A DNA stretch of 64,000 nt from Spirosoma sp. KCTC 42546 (GTDB taxonomy: Bacteria > Bacteroidota > Bacteroidia > Cytophagales > Spirosomataceae), in NCBI RefSeq assembly GCF_006965485.1, contig NZ_CP041360.1, positions 7,916,501 to 7,980,500 of the forward strand, given 5' to 3'. Below are positions 35,446 through 43,919 of this stretch, one piece after another (within the stretch, counting starts at the first letter, position 1; each line of letters opens with the position of its first letter). The position numbers were made by a program, and so were the translations under genes. The notes under the pieces were generated by a model that was not told where the DNA came from, ran no database searches, and saw only the letters and a program-made list of their open reading frames with translations.

Positions 35446-36963
35446 TCAAAAGTCTAGAATAAACGCACTGCCCTTGCCAGGTTCGCTCTGCACCCGGATT
35501 CGCCCGCCATGTCGTTCAATCACCTGCTGAACATAGGCCAGCCCCAAACCAAACCCTTTTACCGGATGAAGATCGCCGGTGGGTACCCGAAAAAAACGGT
35601 CGAAAATAGCGGACTGATAGGCTTTCGGGATGCCAATCCCATTGTCGGCTACGATCAGTTGCCAGCCGCTAGCCTGCTGTTGATACGTCAGACTAATGTT
35701 GACCTGGTCATGGGAATAGTTAATGGCGTTGTCGATCAGATTATTCAGCGCATTACTAAAATGGACACGATCAACCGAGACGATGGTGTCGGCAGGAATA
35801 GCCAGCGTCGCGTGAATCGGTTTCGGCGCACGAAGTTGGTGATTGGTAATCAGCTCATTGGCTAGATTCGCCAGATTAACAAGTTCGGGCTGAAGTTCCA
35901 GATCACGCTTCTCTTCGATGGCCAGGTTCAATACTTTCTCGACTAGGTCCGACAATCGTTGCAGGTTATTTTGAGAGATGGCTAAGTAGGTCTGGGTTTT
36001 CTTCGGGTCGTTCAACGCCCCGAAATTCTGGAGTGCTTCAATGGCCGCCGTCACCGTTGCGATGGGTGTTTTTAGCTCATGCGTCATGTTGTTAATGAAG
36101 TCGTTTTTAACTTCCGACAACTTCTTCTGGCGCAGAATCGTGGCCAGCATAAACAGAAAGCAACCCGTGGTCAGGATTAATAAAAACACGGAGCTGCCCA
36201 GCAACCAGCCCATCCGCCGAAGCAGGTAAAACGTTGGTGTACCAAATGAAGCCTGTACAAACAGATTTTTTACGGGATTCAATGGCTCCGGTGTTGTTCT
36301 TAGAACGTTATCATTTTTTGTCACCTGAGGTGTAGCTAGCTTACGAACGATAAAGACATTATCCTGGGATTGCTGCTGAGTTTGTTGCGATCGGATGGTA
36401 AGTGTGTCGAGCTTAAAATCGGCGTCAATCGCACGACGGCGGAGTTCTTTTGCATAGGCTACTGTCAATTTGCTCAGGTTGACATCGACACCAGCCGCCC
36501 AATCGAGCAAAACCAGCTTAGAGATTCTGCGGGCGAGGGTATCGGCTCGAAATGAAACGGATTTAGTAGCTGGCCGACCTGCATTGTAGGTGACGACAAG
36601 TCGCTCGGGCGATTTGGTTGCGTGCAAACTATCATTCCGCCTGCGGACAAAAACCTGAGCCTTGTCGCCACCGGAAGCTTCGCCTGGTCTATCGAAACGA
36701 CGTACAATAATTTGCGTCTCCGAACCGGTCGACATACGAGCTTCTGTCAGAGTACCCGTAGGCCGTTTACGCATCAATTGCTTCGCGGAGTCTACCTGTT
36801 GACGTTCCAATACCTGAAACAGCGCGTCCTGAACCGTATGGGCAAATTGCTCTCGGTTGAGCTGGTAGGTCGTCCAGAGCCAATAACCCTGAAAGGCATT
36901 GATCCCCACAATGCAGGTAGTCATTAACCAGAAAATTGAACGTATGCGCCGGTTCATGAACAA
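35446..36963 (-). CDS. Membrane sensor histidine kinase
   Basis: The protein has 505 residues. The first membrane segment is near residue 7-27 and the second near 250-275 (LLGSSVFLLILTTGCFLFML), enclosing a periplasmic sensor region of about 220 residues with no recognised domain. The dimerisation helix has His295 in NMTHELKTPIATV. ATP-binding boxes are LNNLIDNAINYS, VADNGIGIPKAYQ and GFGLGLAYVQQV. It forms an operon with the OmpR regulator and is divergent from the GLPGLI gene. Confidence 0.93.
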   Translation of the reverse strand: MFMNRRIRSIFWLMTTCIVGINAFQGYWLWTTYQLNREQFAHTVQDALFQVLERQQVDSAKQLMRKRPTGTLTEARMSTGSETQIIVRRFDRPGEASGGDKAQVFVRRRNDSLHATKSPERLVVTYNAGRPATKSVSFRADTLARRISKLVLLDWAAGVDVNLSKLTVAYAKELRRRAIDADFKLDTLTIRSQQTQQQSQDNVFIVRKLATPQVTKNDNVLRTTPEPLNPVKNLFVQASFGTPTFYLLRRMGWLLGSSVFLLILTTGCFLFMLATILRQKKLSEVKNDFINNMTHELKTPIATVTAAIEALQNFGALNDPKKTQTYLAISQNNLQRLSDLVEKVLNLAIEEKRDLELQPELVNLANLANELITNHQLRAPKPIHATLAIPADTIVSVDRVHFSNALNNLIDNAINYSHDQVNISLTYQQQASGWQLIVADNGIGIPKAYQSAIFDRFFRVPTGDLHPVKGFGLGLAYVQQVIERHGGRIRVQSEPGKGSAFILDF

Positions 36964-36996
36964 ATCTACGTTGTCAGGCTCGCCTTTGCGTACCCG

Positions 36997-37014
36997 TTAA
37001 CACTGTTTAACACT
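36997..37014. promoter_or_regulatory. Direct repeat TTAACACT-N2-TTAACACT, candidate regulator site
   Basis: TTAACACT at 36997-37004 and 37007-37014 is an exact repeat with a 10-base period. This is the spacing on which OmpR/PhoB-type regulators bind as head-to-tail dimers. It lies in the 117-base divergent space between the kinase gene and the GLPGLI gene. A third, inverted and weaker, copy may lie at 37021-37031 (CAGTGCGTTAC). Confidence 0.5.
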
Positions 37015-37080
37015 ATATAGCAGTGCGTTACAAAGCATCGCCTGACCTTTGACTCATTAAATCAAATCAAGCGATTGTGT

Positions 37081-37878
37081 ATGAAAACGCATAGTATGTT
37101 AACCATTCTCCTCTCACTGCTTCTGGCAGCCGCCCGCCCGATGCTGGCGCAAACATCCGGGCACATCAATTATGAAGTTGTTAGGAAAGTAGATCTCTCC
37201 GCGACGCGTATCGTCATCAACGGCGAACAGGTCAAACCCGGCGACCCTAACTTCCCAACCGACATTCCAGATACCCGCACCTTTGGCCAGAAGGTGACAT
37301 TCGATGATAAATACGCCAAAGAGAGCCGGGATGCGCAAACTATTTCTATTAGAATGGATAGTAGGCCGGGGCCGGGCGGTGGCGGTGGTGTACCCCGAAA
37401 TACAAATTTCAGTCCGCCATTCGAAGAGAAGATATTTGTCGATCTGGCTAATCAGAAAACCGTTACGTTGCTGACTATTGGCAAAGATAAAGACGCTAAA
37501 CTTTACCGCGCTGGAACACCCATTCAACGCACGGGCGACTGGCAAATCACCGATCAAACCAAAAAAATTGCGGGCTATACCTGCCGTAAAGCGACTGTAC
37601 CGTTCAAGAAAGAAACCTACACCGTTTGGTTCACCACCGAGCTACCCATTACGTACTCGCCCATTCGTGAGCTAACTCCCGAATCGGGTGTAGTGCTCCT
37701 GGTCGAAAGTAGCCGCGAGCAATTCCGGGCCACGAAGGTCAATCTATCGGCTATCGACGCTAAAGAGGTTCAGCCATCTGCTCAGGCGCAAACTGTCACT
37801 ACGGAGCAACTAGCCGATCTCCGCCAAAAAGCCATGGCGGATTTTCAGCAGCAAATGATGATGGGCGAACGCAACTGA
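37081..37878 (+). CDS. GLPGLI-family exported protein
   Basis: The protein has 265 residues with signal peptide MKTHSMLTILLSLLLAAA ending LAQ; an upstream in-frame TTG at 37075 is less likely. The GLPGLI family is a Bacteroidota-only group of exported proteins. Its name motif is degenerate here (TTELPITYSPIREL), but the typical order is kept: an early beta-rich part, then QKTVTLLTIGKD, and KIAGYTCRKATVPFKKETYTVW. A Gly/Pro/Arg-rich loop interrupts the middle. It is followed by the receptor-like gene, a common pairing in this group. Function unknown. Confidence 0.85.
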   Translation: MKTHSMLTILLSLLLAAARPMLAQTSGHINYEVVRKVDLSATRIVINGEQVKPGDPNFPTDIPDTRTFGQKVTFDDKYAKESRDAQTISIRMDSRPGPGGGGGVPRNTNFSPPFEEKIFVDLANQKTVTLLTIGKDKDAKLYRAGTPIQRTGDWQITDQTKKIAGYTCRKATVPFKKETYTVWFTTELPITYSPIRELTPESGVVLLVESSREQFRATKVNLSAIDAKEVQPSAQAQTVTTEQLADLRQKAMADFQQQMMMGERN

Positions 37879-37883
37879 TCGGC

Positions 37884-37965
37884 TTTTTTCGACAGGATTA
37901 ACAGGATTTGTAGGATTTTTTCTTCTCCTCAATCTTGTAAATCCTGTTAATCCTGTCAAAAAAAA
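37884..37965. repeat. Inverted repeat of the CAGGATT type, copy 1
   Basis: GACAGGATTAACAGGATTT (37891-37909) is the perfect complement of AAATCCTGTTAATCCTGTC (37939-37957), extended by T and A runs outside. It lies between the GLPGLI gene and the receptor gene. A relative with GTACAGGATTTAC occurs at 46862. Confidence 0.85.
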
Positions 37966-37987
37966 CCTTCTTCATCCTGAATACAAC

Positions 37988-40738
37988 ATGAAATTCTTCT
38001 CTCTTTTTATCCTCCTGCTAGTAGCCAGGAGCAGTCATTTACTTGCCCAAAAAGCGACGGGGAAATCAGAAGTTGTAGGCTCCGTAGTCGATTCGGTGAG
38101 CGGCAAACCACTGCGCCTAGCTTCCGTTTCGCTACTCACCGACCAGGACTCCACGTATATAGATGCCACGATTACGAACGGCGATGGCCAGTTTCGGCTA
38201 CGCAATGTAGGCACGGGTCGTTTTCGATTATTGGTGACGTTCCTTGGCTATCGAAATACCTCTTCCCTGGTAACGGTTAGCCGGGAAACGTCAGTCGATA
38301 TTGGCGTATTGCGAATGACCGAGCAGGCCAATACGCTGAGCGAAGTGGTTGTTAAGCAGGAACGGGCTCCTGTTGCCGTCAAGGGAGATACGGTGGAATT
38401 CAACGCGGGTTCCTTTAAAACCCAACCCAATGCACAGGTGGAGGAGTTGCTTCGAAAACTGCCCGGCGTGGAAGTGGCGCGTGATGGTACGATAAAAGCA
38501 CAGGGGCAGGCAGTTAGTCGGGTGCTGGTGGATGGGAAACCCTTTTTCGGTAGTGATCCTAAGATGGCCACCCGCAATCTCCCCGCTGATATTGTCGATA
38601 AAGTACAACTCTACGATCAATCGTCGGATCAGTCACAGTTTTCGGGTATCGACGACGGTAACCGCGAACGCACCATCAATCTCACCATTAAGCGAGATAA
38701 GCGGAAAGGTTATTTTGGACAGAATTCTGTTGGTGCCGGTACTGATGCACGCTATCAGAGCCGCTTGAACGTGAATCGCTTCAACAACCGTATCGACGGA
38801 CCGGGCCGTCAGCTTTCCTTAATTGGGCAGGCGAACAACCTTAATCAACAGAACTTTACGCTGGGTGGTGGTGCGGGTGGACCCGTGATTGTTGGTGGGC
38901 CAGGTGGTCTAGAAACCGCAGCTAATCAATCGCCCACGAACATCATCGAGATTAAAGCGGGTGGTTTAAATTACCGGGATAAGCTGGGAAAACGTGCTGA
39001 ACTATCATCGAGCTATTTCCTCAATCAGGCCATCACAACGACCGACCAGCAAAGCCGACGCGAGAATGTACTACCCGACCGGTCGTTCCTCACCGATCAG
39101 CATAATTATTCGCAGAATCGGCAGACGACCCATCGCTTCAATGCCCGTCTCGACTGGCAACTCGACTCGATGACTAACCTACGTATAACCCCGAACGTGT
39201 CGTGGCAAACCACGGGTTACGACAGCCGAACAACCAGCCGATCATATTTGCCAGCAGGACAGTCCCTCAACGATGGTGATACCCGCTATGGCTCAACCGG
39301 CGATGGTTTAAACGGCTACAACAACCTGTTGCTCATGCGGAAATTTCGTCGGGAAGGGCGGACGTTATCGGCGAATCTGAATACGGTGCTGACAAATGGG
39401 ATGACCAATGCACTCAATCAGTCTACTAATCTGTTTTATGATTCAACTGGTACAAATTCACTCAGTACCACCCGGCTCAATCAGCGCAACCGGCAGAATA
39501 GCTACGCACTCCAGAATACGCTGACACTATCGTTCACCGAACCGCTTTCGCTCACCCAAAAGCTGGAGCTTCGGTACGCATACGCAACGAATCGGAACCG
39601 GGCCGAGCGCGATGTGGTCGATGCTAACGACGTGAACGGGCAGTACGACCGCCCAAAGGCCGCCCTGAGTAATCATTTTGGTAGCCTCTTCGCCACGCAC
39701 CGTCTGGGCTCAACTCTCCAAACGCGACGGCTTCGGTACAGCTACGCCTTAGGTTTTGATCTACAGCAGTCGGAATTACGGGTCGATAACCGATCGGTCG
39801 ATACGACGAATAGCCGAAGATACCTGAATTTGATGCCTAATGCGCTCTTTAGCTATACGTTTTCCAGGAATCGCAGCCTGCGACTACAATACCGAACGAG
39901 GTTGAGTCCGCCCTCGATAACGCAGTTGCAGCCCGTTGTGGATAACACCAATCCGCTGAACATTCGCCTTGGAAACCCCGCACTTCGGCCTGAATATTAC
40001 AATAATCTTACGTTGACCTTCAACGGCTCTAGTGGGATGGGTGGCAAAAGTCTGTTTTTGTTTGCCAGTCTGAACCATAGCGACAACCGAATCAGCACAA
40101 TGACAACTGTTAACAGTACTGGGGTACAGACAACCCAACCAATAAATACCGGCGGGTATTTGTCCGCGAATGGCTCCCTGTCGATAGGGCGAACGCTTCA
40201 GCCGAGCAAACTGGGTATCAGCCTGATGACCAATGCCAGTTTTACTCGGGCTGTGAGTTTAATCAATGACCAATCGAACGAGTCTAGAAACGTTAGTCTG
40301 GGCCAGGGGTTTCGACTGCAATCTGCTTATAACGGTAAGGTAGACTACGGCATTAGCGGAACGGTTAGCTACCAGACAGCCACTTATTCGCTCCTGTCAA
40401 AGCAGAATACGGCCTACTGGTCGCAATACGCAACCGCCGATGTGCATTGGCAGCTCCCGTTCAATTTCGTCCTCACCAGCGATCTAACCTATACCGCAAC
40501 TACCGGTCGGGCGGCAGGCTACAATCAGCAGTTTACGCTTTGGAATGCCGCTCTCGCCTGGCAGTTTCTGAAAGCAAAACAGGGTGAATTTCGTGTTCAG
40601 GGTTTCGATTTGCTGAACCAGAATCGGAGTGTGATTCGGAACACGGGCGATTCCTATGTAGAGGATGTACAAAGCCGGGTGCTGACGCGCTATTTCCTGG
40701 TGAGTTTTGTTTATAACCTTCGAAAGTTTGGCGTGTAA
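37988..40738 (+). CDS. TonB-receptor-like outer membrane beta-barrel protein with carboxypeptidase-like regulatory domain
   Basis: The protein has 916 residues. Signal peptide MKFFSLFILLLVARSSHLLAQ is followed by a CarboxypepD_reg-like domain (about 25-110, VVGSVVDSVSGKPLRLASVS). A plug-type domain has SEVVVKQERAPVAVKGDTVE and LRKLPGVEVARDGTIKAQGQ. A long beta-barrel follows, ending with VSFVYNLRKFGV. The layout matches the outer-membrane beta-barrel family that resembles SusC/TonB receptors but has no partner SusD here. It is encoded after GLPGLI and divergent from a two-component system, which may control it. Confidence 0.88.
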   Translation: MKFFSLFILLLVARSSHLLAQKATGKSEVVGSVVDSVSGKPLRLASVSLLTDQDSTYIDATITNGDGQFRLRNVGTGRFRLLVTFLGYRNTSSLVTVSRETSVDIGVLRMTEQANTLSEVVVKQERAPVAVKGDTVEFNAGSFKTQPNAQVEELLRKLPGVEVARDGTIKAQGQAVSRVLVDGKPFFGSDPKMATRNLPADIVDKVQLYDQSSDQSQFSGIDDGNRERTINLTIKRDKRKGYFGQNSVGAGTDARYQSRLNVNRFNNRIDGPGRQLSLIGQANNLNQQNFTLGGGAGGPVIVGGPGGLETAANQSPTNIIEIKAGGLNYRDKLGKRAELSSSYFLNQAITTTDQQSRRENVLPDRSFLTDQHNYSQNRQTTHRFNARLDWQLDSMTNLRITPNVSWQTTGYDSRTTSRSYLPAGQSLNDGDTRYGSTGDGLNGYNNLLLMRKFRREGRTLSANLNTVLTNGMTNALNQSTNLFYDSTGTNSLSTTRLNQRNRQNSYALQNTLTLSFTEPLSLTQKLELRYAYATNRNRAERDVVDANDVNGQYDRPKAALSNHFGSLFATHRLGSTLQTRRLRYSYALGFDLQQSELRVDNRSVDTTNSRRYLNLMPNALFSYTFSRNRSLRLQYRTRLSPPSITQLQPVVDNTNPLNIRLGNPALRPEYYNNLTLTFNGSSGMGGKSLFLFASLNHSDNRISTMTTVNSTGVQTTQPINTGGYLSANGSLSIGRTLQPSKLGISLMTNASFTRAVSLINDQSNESRNVSLGQGFRLQSAYNGKVDYGISGTVSYQTATYSLLSKQNTAYWSQYATADVHWQLPFNFVLTSDLTYTATTGRAAGYNQQFTLWNAALAWQFLKAKQGEFRVQGFDLLNQNRSVIRNTGDSYVEDVQSRVLTRYFLVSFVYNLRKFGV

Positions 40739-40813
40739 GTGTGCCAAGTTTGTCTTCAGACGCCAACTCATTACCAGTTCACGCCAGGGGAAAAACACGA
40801 TGCGCTATTTCTG

Positions 40814-40821
40814 TAGTTTTG
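40814..40821 (+). promoter_or_regulatory. -7 box before the AraC gene
   Basis: TAGTTTTG matches TAnnTTTG four bases before the ATG at 40826. If used, the mRNA would be nearly leaderless or translation would start at a later Met. No -33 TTG is visible. Confidence 0.35.
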
Positions 40822-40825
40822 TGTT

Positions 40826-41842
40826 ATGCAAGACTATCAGAAACGCCTGTCGCTGAACGTACTGGCCTATGCTGTCCAGAAAAATACCGACCCGGCACAG
40901 TTATGCCATCTTTCAGGTATTGAGTTAGATACGTTGAAAAGTGAATCGAGTCCCAGCCTGACCGTGCAACAAATCAATGCATTATGGTTGAATGCGACTG
41001 AATTAAGCAAGGATTCATTCTTCGGGCTTCATTTTGGTGAGTCGTTGCAGGTGGCCGCGTTAGGGGTGGTGGGTGAGTTGATCCGTCATAGCCAAACGAT
41101 TGGCGAAGCGCTGACACAGGCTGCGGCCTTTTCTCACCTGATTACAGATCTGCTCACTATGTCGGTAAACCGTTGCGGGCAATCCTTCACGATTCAATTC
41201 ATTCCTTCGGCTGAGAATCAGGCGAGTTCTCCTCTGGTATTTCGCCAGATGATGGACTTTTTCATGGCCTTTACCCTGCACGAGGTCGATGGTTTGATTC
41301 TGCAAAAAATACGGCCCATTTCGGTCAGGATGCCGGTCGAACTAGCAGACCTGCCCGAATACATACGCGTGCTGCGCTGCCAGTCTATTCAGAATGCTAC
41401 GGATTATGCACTGGAGTTCGACAGTCGGTTTTGGGATGAACTTATTCTAACCGCAGATTATGAATTACAGGCGGTGTTGTTACGGAAGGTAAGCGCACTC
41501 GATGAAGCGCACACGACCAAAACGTCGTTAAGCGAACGGATTAACAATTTCCTGTTAGCCAATGCGTATCTGGGCGTCCCAACGCTCGATGCCATTGCGG
41601 CCAATCTGAACGTGAGCAGCCGTAGTTTACAACGGAAGTTACAGGAAGAGGGTGTAACGTATCAACAACTGACTGATTCCATCCGAAAATCCCTGGCCTT
41701 GCATTACCTCCAAACGGGCCAGCACCCCGTAAAAGAAGTCTCCTATATTCTCGGATACAATGAGTTAAGTGCCTTCAATCGGGCCTTTCGGCGATGGACC
41801 GGTACCACGCCGGTGAGTTATCAAAAAGGGCAGCTTTTATAA
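40826..41842 (+). CDS. AraC-family transcriptional regulator (DUF/arabinose-binding-like N-terminal domain)
   Basis: The protein has 338 residues. The first 210 residues resemble the N-terminal effector domain of the OruR/ArgR-like subgroup (GLHFGESLQVAALGVVGELI), which senses small organic ligands. The C-terminal HTH_18 domain has two helix-turn-helix motifs (PTLDAIAANLNVSSRSLQRK and VKEVSYILGYNELSAFNRAF). No target is evident nearby: it is convergent with DUF2480. A metabolite sensor is likely; the ligand is not known. Confidence 0.88.
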   Translation: MQDYQKRLSLNVLAYAVQKNTDPAQLCHLSGIELDTLKSESSPSLTVQQINALWLNATELSKDSFFGLHFGESLQVAALGVVGELIRHSQTIGEALTQAAAFSHLITDLLTMSVNRCGQSFTIQFIPSAENQASSPLVFRQMMDFFMAFTLHEVDGLILQKIRPISVRMPVELADLPEYIRVLRCQSIQNATDYALEFDSRFWDELILTADYELQAVLLRKVSALDEAHTTKTSLSERINNFLLANAYLGVPTLDAIAANLNVSSRSLQRKLQEEGVTYQQLTDSIRKSLALHYLQTGQHPVKEVSYILGYNELSAFNRAFRRWTGTTPVSYQKGQLL

Positions 41843-41890
41843 CTACTCAACTAGAAGCAGCAAAATATCATCAGTATATAGAATCATCTT

Positions 41891-41915
41891 GGTATCCTCC
41901 ATCTGTGAGGATACC
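41891..41915. terminator. Hairpin between convergent genes
   Basis: GGTATCCTC (41891-41899) pairs with GAGGATACC (41907-41915), followed by TTATT. It serves as a terminator for the AraC gene and possibly the opposite DUF2480 gene. Confidence 0.65.
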
Positions 41916-41979
41916 TTATTCATCAGGATAAGACGTTGATTAGGTGCAATACCAGACGAACCCGACGGGAAAGCCACGT

Positions 41980-42492
41980 CTACCCCTTCGGGCGTTTATA
42001 CAAAGGCACGGTGCTACATGGCTCACCAAAAAGCAGGCTTTGCACCACAGGACGCAACAGGCGTGTGATCTCGACATAAGCCGCTGTTGGCACCGGAACT
42101 TTCGAACAGCCTTTTACCACGACGCGGGCATCCCGATACTCCTCGGGTTTGATTTGGGCGATTGCGTCGAAATAGAGTTTCTCTTCAAGATCTGTTCGAT
42201 TGCCGAACACAACCGTATTCGCATAAGGTTGTAGCTGAATTGTTAGCAGCATATAGGCCCAGGTTGGCACAATAGCATCTTCAGTGCAGGTAATAGCTAC
42301 GTTTTTACCCGCGTACTGGCTCCAGTCGTGTTCTTTCAAAAAAGCCCGAAAGTCCTTTTCTTTTAGGATTAGCCCCATAAAGAGGTTGTCTTTCAAGTCG
42401 TAAACGACCCGCTCACCGGGATGATAATAATCTTCCAGATCCAGCGTCATAAGGCCGCTATTGGCAACGCGATTGATGATTTCAGCTTCCAT
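41980..42492 (-). CDS. DUF2480-family protein
   Basis: The protein has 170 residues starting at the ATG at 42492, where MEAEIINRVANSGLMTLDLE opens the DUF2480 domain; the ATG at 42546 lies in the palindromic spacer and adds 18 unrelated residues. It contains YYHPGERVVYDLKDNLFMGL and CTEDAIVPTWAYMLL, typical blocks of this Bacteroidota family. No activity has been described. It is divergent from dnaN. Confidence 0.87.
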   Translation of the reverse strand: MEAEIINRVANSGLMTLDLEDYYHPGERVVYDLKDNLFMGLILKEKDFRAFLKEHDWSQYAGKNVAITCTEDAIVPTWAYMLLTIQLQPYANTVVFGNRTDLEEKLYFDAIAQIKPEEYRDARVVVKGCSKVPVPTAAYVEITRLLRPVVQSLLFGEPCSTVPLYKRPKG

Positions 42493-42500
42493 ATTTTTAA

Positions 42501-42583
42501 TGGGTAATGGAGAATGAATAATTGATAATGCAGCCAGAATCGCCATTGATTACATTCTCCATCATCCATTATTCATTCGTTAC
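42501..42583. repeat. A/T-rich inverted repeat, copy 2 of the AATGAATAATTGATAATG type
   Basis: AATGGAGAATGAATAATTGA (from about 42505) mirrors ATTACATTCTCCATC near 42549-42563, with CCATTATTCATTC following. The 18 bases AATGAATAATTGATAATG also occur in the spacer at 5366-5451. Confidence 0.7.
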
Positions 42584-42647
42584 TACAACGGCCATTTACC
42601 CCCGAAAGGTTCTGATAATACATGCGCAGGCTGTCGGCTTTTTTTGC

Positions 42648-42655
42648 TACTTTTG
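42648..42655 (+). promoter_or_regulatory. -7 box before dnaN
   Basis: TACTTTTG is a perfect TAnnTTTG match, 40 bases before the dnaN ATG. A -33 TTG is not clear at the right distance. Confidence 0.55.
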
Positions 42656-42694
42656 TTCTCATATACATTAATGAACGCCTTAGACGCTTGGCCC

Positions 42695-43816
42695 ATGAAA
42701 TTTATAGTTTCCTCATCTGTCCTGCTTAAAAACCTTCAGCATATAAACGGGGTGGTTGCCACCAACCCAATCGTACCGATTCTCGAAAATTTCCTGTTTC
42801 GCATTGACGATGGGACCCTTACGGTAACCGCGTCGGATCTGCAAACAACCATGACAACGCAGATTCCAGTCGATGCCAGCGATAATGGAGCGATTGCCAT
42901 TCCAGCTAAATTATTGCTGGATACGCTTCGTAGTTTACCTGAACAACCCGTTACCGTCAACATCGACACCGAAACATTCGGCACCGAAATTCTGACGGAC
43001 AACGGTCGCTATAAACTCTCCGGCGAAAACCCGATTGACTTTCCAAAACTGCCGACCGTTAACAAAAATATGTCGGTCGAAATGACGTCCGACGTACTGC
43101 TGAGCGCGATCAACAACACGGTATTCGCCACCAGCACCGACGACCTTCGCCCAGCGATGACGGGTGTGCTTTTACAGATAAATGACGAGAATGCAACGTT
43201 TGTAGCTACCGACGGTCACCGGCTTATTCGCTACCGCCGTACCGATCTCGGTTCATCGGCCAGCACGTCGATTATCATTCCTCGCAAGGCGCTGCAATTA
43301 CTGAAGGCATCGTTGCCCGAAAATGTAGCTGTCGTTGCAGAATTCAGTCAGGCCAATGCTTCGTTCACGTTTGGCCCAACGCAGTTGATTTGCCGCCTGA
43401 TCGACGAGCGTTTCCCTGACTACGAAAACGCCATTCCAACCAACAATCCGAACGTGATGACCATTGGCCGGACTGACCTGCTGAACTCGCTGAAGCGGAT
43501 CATGATCTACGCCAACCGCACCACGCACCAAATTCGGCTGTCGCTCAAGGCGAACTCGCTGACTATTTCGGCCGAAGATTTAGACTACTCTAACGAAGCC
43601 AACGAAAAGCTCCTCTGCGACTACGACGGCGACCCAATGGAGATTGGTTTTAATGCCAAGCTGATGTCTGAAGTGTTGAGCAACCTGAGCGCCAAAATGA
43701 TTTCGCTCGAAATGTCAGCTCCAAACCGGGCTGGCCTGCTCATTCCTGCAGATAAAGAAGAAAACGAAGACATCCTGATGCTGGTGATGCCTGTGATGTT
43801 GAATACATACGCTTAA
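42695..43816 (+). CDS. dnaN: DNA polymerase III sliding clamp (beta subunit)
   Basis: This 373-residue sliding clamp closes as a dimer around DNA and tethers replicative polymerase. The three clamp domains are recognisable: MKFIVSSSVLLKNLQHINGV at the start, FVATDGHRLIRYRR in the middle domain, and the conserved end (LIPADKEENEDILMLVMPV). The ATG at 42695 is chosen because the upstream in-frame codon at 42644 would lengthen the N-terminus past the conserved MKF start. dnaA and recF are not adjacent, so this is a separate dnaN locus, as is common in Bacteroidota. Confidence 0.95.
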   Translation: MKFIVSSSVLLKNLQHINGVVATNPIVPILENFLFRIDDGTLTVTASDLQTTMTTQIPVDASDNGAIAIPAKLLLDTLRSLPEQPVTVNIDTETFGTEILTDNGRYKLSGENPIDFPKLPTVNKNMSVEMTSDVLLSAINNTVFATSTDDLRPAMTGVLLQINDENATFVATDGHRLIRYRRTDLGSSASTSIIIPRKALQLLKASLPENVAVVAEFSQANASFTFGPTQLICRLIDERFPDYENAIPTNNPNVMTIGRTDLLNSLKRIMIYANRTTHQIRLSLKANSLTISAEDLDYSNEANEKLLCDYDGDPMEIGFNAKLMSEVLSNLSAKMISLEMSAPNRAGLLIPADKEENEDILMLVMPVMLNTYA

Positions 43817-43817
43817 T

Positions 43818-43919
43818 TTTTAGGGAGGAGGGGGAGGAGAGGGAAGAAGGGGAAGAGAGGGCATGTACCAACTCCCCCCCTTTTTCCCTCTCCTCCCCCT
43901 CCTCCCTTTTCTCCTCTTC
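43818..43919. repeat. Purine/pyrimidine mirrored inverted repeat, copy 2
   Basis: The dnaN-MFS gap is a G/A-only tract (43821-43861) and a C/T-only tract (about 43873-43918), which mirror each other. It reaches the ATG at 43920. The in-frame ATG at 43863 inside it would add a Pro/Leu/Phe-rich artificial segment. Confidence 0.75.

Noticed and set aside
42695..43816. Chromosomal origin near dnaN
   Set aside because: No dnaA gene, DnaA-box cluster or A/T-rich repeats are seen next to it, so dnaN alone is not evidence of an origin.
43863..43919. N-terminal extension of the MFS transporter
   Set aside because: It is the translation of the C/T-only repeat (Pro, Leu, Phe only) and would put an artificial segment before the conserved first membrane helix.
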